NCBI RefSeq assembly: GCF_021065005.1
Contig: NZ_CP069247.1
Span: forward strand, 496,001 to 560,000
Length of the DNA stretch: 64,000 bases
Direction: 5' to 3'
From: Candidatus Gromoviella agglomerans
Lineage (GTDB): Bacteria; Pseudomonadota; Alphaproteobacteria; CAJXXZ01; G021065005
Positions 61,364-64,000 of the stretch are shown here, piece after piece. Under the pieces are notes generated by a model. The model saw only the letters and a program-made list of their open reading frames with translations, was not told where the DNA came from and did not search any database. How positions within the stretch are numbered: position 1 is the first letter of the stretch; every line of letters starts with the position of its first letter. A program made the translations under genes and the position numbers.

Positions 61364-64000
61364 TTAAATACTCGTTTGAGATTTTATTCTGTATTGATTT
61401 TTTACTTTTTTAAATTTTTGCTTCATAAAGTGAAATAGAAATATGCTTGATGGTTGAACTTTCTTTGATGGATTATCAATTGATCCTGATATACGATATG
61501 CCATGCTTATGATTCCTTTACCTTTGTGGCTTATTATATTTAAGAGAGGTACCTGACCGATCATGAATGACACGCCATAAAATGGAATGATATCTCCTTT
61601 CCATTTTAAAAATTTCCTTGTATTTGTGTTGATTAATCCTTCTCCTGTGATGCAAATATCTAGGAAATTTATTGCAAAGTTTTCAATTTCGTACACATTA
61701 TCTTCTTTTAAATTTAATTTGACTTTGCAGTTTGTTTTTACGTACGATCGAAAGAAATGCTGAATACTGAAGCCAGACACTATGTGGCTTATGAAATTTA
61801 TTAACAGATTGTTATTGAGTAAATTGAGTTTTGCGTCATATATTTCTGCTTCAATGCTAACTTTATTTTTAGCATTTTTGTAAATTTTCATTAGAAGAAT
61901 TCCGCTAAAGAAAGAATCAAATTCTGTCATAAATTGCAGTATTGCTCCGGCTTTTGTTGAGTAAATATTTATCGTATCATCATTATCCATGAATATATAT
62001 CCGTTAAAACTCTTATCTTTTGTGATTTTATGATTTGTCTTTAATTTAAAAATTTTCTTCCACCAAGGATACTTTGTACTTTCTTGAGAAATTACTGTTC
62101 CATCAAAATTGCCATATAAATTGGTAATTTTCTTGAAACGACCGTCGTACATCATTTTAATATATAAATCTTTTATCTCTCCTCTAGGAGAAAGTATTTT
62201 TTTGCAATTTAAACTGATAAATGTCGGCTTGTCTTTCTCAGTATTTTTATAATCAAAGAAGTTTATATTGAAATTGGAGCATTCTCCAAAAGATAGCATT
62301 CTAAGTACAAAGTTGTAATCTGCAAAAGGAATTTTTAAATTTAGATATTTATTGTTTTTGGAAATGAAATGAATATCTACAGGTACTCTGCTCCTTTCCA
62401 GGTTGTTATCAAAAATATATGTTTTTAAGAAAGCCTCATAAGAGTCAAAATTATCATTGAATGATATTGTTCCGCTAATAATTTGATATGGAGAAGTATT
62501 CCTTATCTTTAAATAATCCTTTGGAATCTGATGATTTTTCCTGATTTCTCTATGATTTTGCTGTGAAATTTCAGTGTTTGAATGAGGAAAAAGTTCGATA
62601 AATATGTCGTCTATTTTGTCTATCCATGAAGCATGAACTGTCAATATTTTAAATGCATTTGTCGATGAGATATCAATATAAAATTCGTCAAAAAGTTTCT
62701 TTTTTATATTTGCGTAAGGAATGAAAAATTTTGAATCGTTGAAATCGATTCTTCCTATCCACTCGCGATTTTTAAAGGAAAGAACTCCGCGAATGATCGA
62801 ATTTTTGTCAAAATATTGAACGAAATTTAATCTTAATTTTGCTAAATCTTCCATATTGAGTTGTACATTCATTTGAGCGATGTCATCATTTTTAGAAAAA
62901 ATCTTTAAAAATTTTACTTTGTTTGAGTTGCACAATAAGTATATTTCTTGATTTAAAGGTTTGTTATAGTCCTTTAATCTCAATAAAAATTCGATATCGT
63001 TAAGAGGAAACATGGCATCAAGTATATTAAATTCAATCTTTGAGCAAAATCCTTGTATTGCTAGACTTTGATTATTTAGATCCATTTTAAGATTTAGCCT
63101 GAGTTTCTCTTGTCCATGAATTCTGTTTAAAATGTTTATGCTAAAGTTATATTTTGTAAGGAATTTTTTTGCTATATTTATAGCGGTTTTCTGTGATAGA
63201 TTTGTATATAAATTTAAGCAAGTTTTATCAAAGTTAAATTCTTCCAAATTGAAATCAGATAAGTGAATTTCTCCGCAGTTTAGTTTTTGTGCGCAAAAAT
63301 AGGCTCGAGATATCTGGTGTTTTAGTGTGTGATCGTAAAATTTTCCATTTCCTTGAACGAAAATATTTAAGTTGTTAACCTTGAAGAAAATTTCTAACAT
63401 CTCATACGAGAATTGGAGGTTTGAGATCTTAAAATCGTTTTGTAGATTAAAGTAACCGTTCAATGATTTAAACTGTAAAGTTTCAAATGGAAATTGCATG
63501 TTTTGTAAAATATTACTTACTAACTCTTTATTGATATAAAAAATATCACATATATCACTTTTCAATTTGTTTAGATTGAAATTCTCTACTCTGAAAAAAG
63601 TTGTATTTTGTGGATTTTCTCCACTTGTCATACCAGATTGTGGATTTTTAGACTGTATTATAAAGATTATGTCATTTATTCTGGCGTATATATTTTGGAA
63701 AAATAAGGTGCTGTTGATTTTGTTCACTATCCCTTTGAGGGCAAAATCCTTTGATTCTATGTTAAAAAAGGTCGATAATTTTGATAAGTCAAAATTAAGA
63801 TCTATTTTGATTATCTCTTTCATTTTTTCATCCAATATACTTGTATTTATGATTTTTTTATTGAAAAATCCATTTGCTAAAATTAATTTTTTATCAATTT
63901 TCATGCTAGATATGAAAATGGAATTGCCATTTTTTTCTTTTAAGCGCTTATATTCAAGATTAGTTATTTGTAATCTGTTAATGAATATTAATTCATGTGA
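61364..64000 (-). CDS. AsmA/YhdP-like envelope protein, C-terminal 878 residues (partial)
   Basis: The frame runs from the right window edge to a stop at 61364; the ATG at 63904 is internal, because upstream codons (LIFINRLQITNLEYK and more) continue the same kind of sequence. The protein is a long beta-rich repeat of the AsmA/TamB/YhdP group, which bridges the envelope for lipid transport in the studied members. The C-terminal signature is clear: ITGEGLINTNTRKFLKWKGD, then IIPFYGVSF, GQVPLLNIISHKGKGIISMA and SGSIDNPSKKVQPSSIF. It precedes ffs-dnaX. The subfamily is not certain. Confidence 0.8.
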   Translation of the reverse strand, partial: SHELIFINRLQITNLEYKRLKEKNGNSIFISSMKIDKKLILANGFFNKKIINTSILDEKMKEIIKIDLNFDLSKLSTFFNIESKDFALKGIVNKINSTLFFQNIYARINDIIFIIQSKNPQSGMTSGENPQNTTFFRVENFNLNKLKSDICDIFYINKELVSNILQNMQFPFETLQFKSLNGYFNLQNDFKISNLQFSYEMLEIFFKVNNLNIFVQGNGKFYDHTLKHQISRAYFCAQKLNCGEIHLSDFNLEEFNFDKTCLNLYTNLSQKTAINIAKKFLTKYNFSINILNRIHGQEKLRLNLKMDLNNQSLAIQGFCSKIEFNILDAMFPLNDIEFLLRLKDYNKPLNQEIYLLCNSNKVKFLKIFSKNDDIAQMNVQLNMEDLAKLRLNFVQYFDKNSIIRGVLSFKNREWIGRIDFNDSKFFIPYANIKKKLFDEFYIDISSTNAFKILTVHASWIDKIDDIFIELFPHSNTEISQQNHREIRKNHQIPKDYLKIRNTSPYQIISGTISFNDNFDSYEAFLKTYIFDNNLERSRVPVDIHFISKNNKYLNLKIPFADYNFVLRMLSFGECSNFNINFFDYKNTEKDKPTFISLNCKKILSPRGEIKDLYIKMMYDGRFKKITNLYGNFDGTVISQESTKYPWWKKIFKLKTNHKITKDKSFNGYIFMDNDDTINIYSTKAGAILQFMTEFDSFFSGILLMKIYKNAKNKVSIEAEIYDAKLNLLNNNLLINFISHIVSGFSIQHFFRSYVKTNCKVKLNLKEDNVYEIENFAINFLDICITGEGLINTNTRKFLKWKGDIIPFYGVSFMIGQVPLLNIISHKGKGIISMAYRISGSIDNPSKKVQPSSIFLFHFMKQKFKKVKNQYRIKSQTSI

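Overview
The window is strongly AT-rich, uses the standard bacterial code (TGA is a normal stop) and is almost fully coding. Gene content and family-level detail point to an alphaproteobacterium: a GapR (DUF2312) protein, two-subunit glycyl-tRNA synthetase, a TatD plus metallo-hydrolase pair, a short RNase D, FtsB, an AsmA/YhdP-like envelope protein, and an alpha/beta hydrolase of the type usually found beside Fe-S genes. Base composition, small intergenic gaps, shortened or divergent ribosomal proteins, Asn-rich insertions and a degenerate enzyme suggest a host-associated, reduced lineage (Holosporales- or Rickettsiales-like). That placement is inference; no rRNA gene is present to test it.

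Region by region. 1-7525: the start of an ABC-transporter ATPase runs off the left edge, followed by tRNA-Gly(GCC) and a minus-strand run glyQ-glyS-putP-dapB-comEC. 7646-9823: a degenerate alpha/beta hydrolase, an unrecognised exported protein, then iscU and iscA. 10143-37040: one very long plus-strand information-processing run: tRNA-Tyr, tRNA-Gly(TCC), tRNA-Trp, secE, nusG, rplK, rplA, rplJ, rplL, rpoB, rpoC, rpsL, rpsG, fusA, tuf, then the S10 and spc clusters to secY. rpmD (L30) is missing, and the cluster stops after secY; the usual rpsM-rpsK-rpoA-rplQ block is not in the window. adk lies 457 bases further on.

38309-54517 is mixed housekeeping: metallo-hydrolase, tatD, xseB, tyrS, an RluB-type pseudouridine synthase, gapR with two tandem related lipoproteins, asd, aspS, rplM-rpsI, recJ, tRNA-Glu, mutS, alr and ftsB. 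54649-64000 holds an hsp20, dapC, a dicarboxylate/amino-acid symporter, fabH, a short rnd, dnaX, the 4.5S SRP RNA gene ffs and a partial AsmA-like gene. asd, dapB, dapC and alr together show that diaminopimelate and D-alanine synthesis for peptidoglycan is at least partly kept.

The strongest unusual signal is dnaX. The ORF ends inside a run of nine T with an immediate stop. The -1 frame is open from that run into a 123-codon ORF that looks like the tau-specific C-terminal domain, so this looks like a frameshift or slippage switch giving gamma- and tau-like products. Other points: an in-frame shortened L3, an L11 without its conserved prolines, an S12 with Arg at position 43, a 12-residue insertion in EF-Tu, a catalytically dead hydrolase beside iscU, and a tandem repeat that builds the C-terminus of RecJ.
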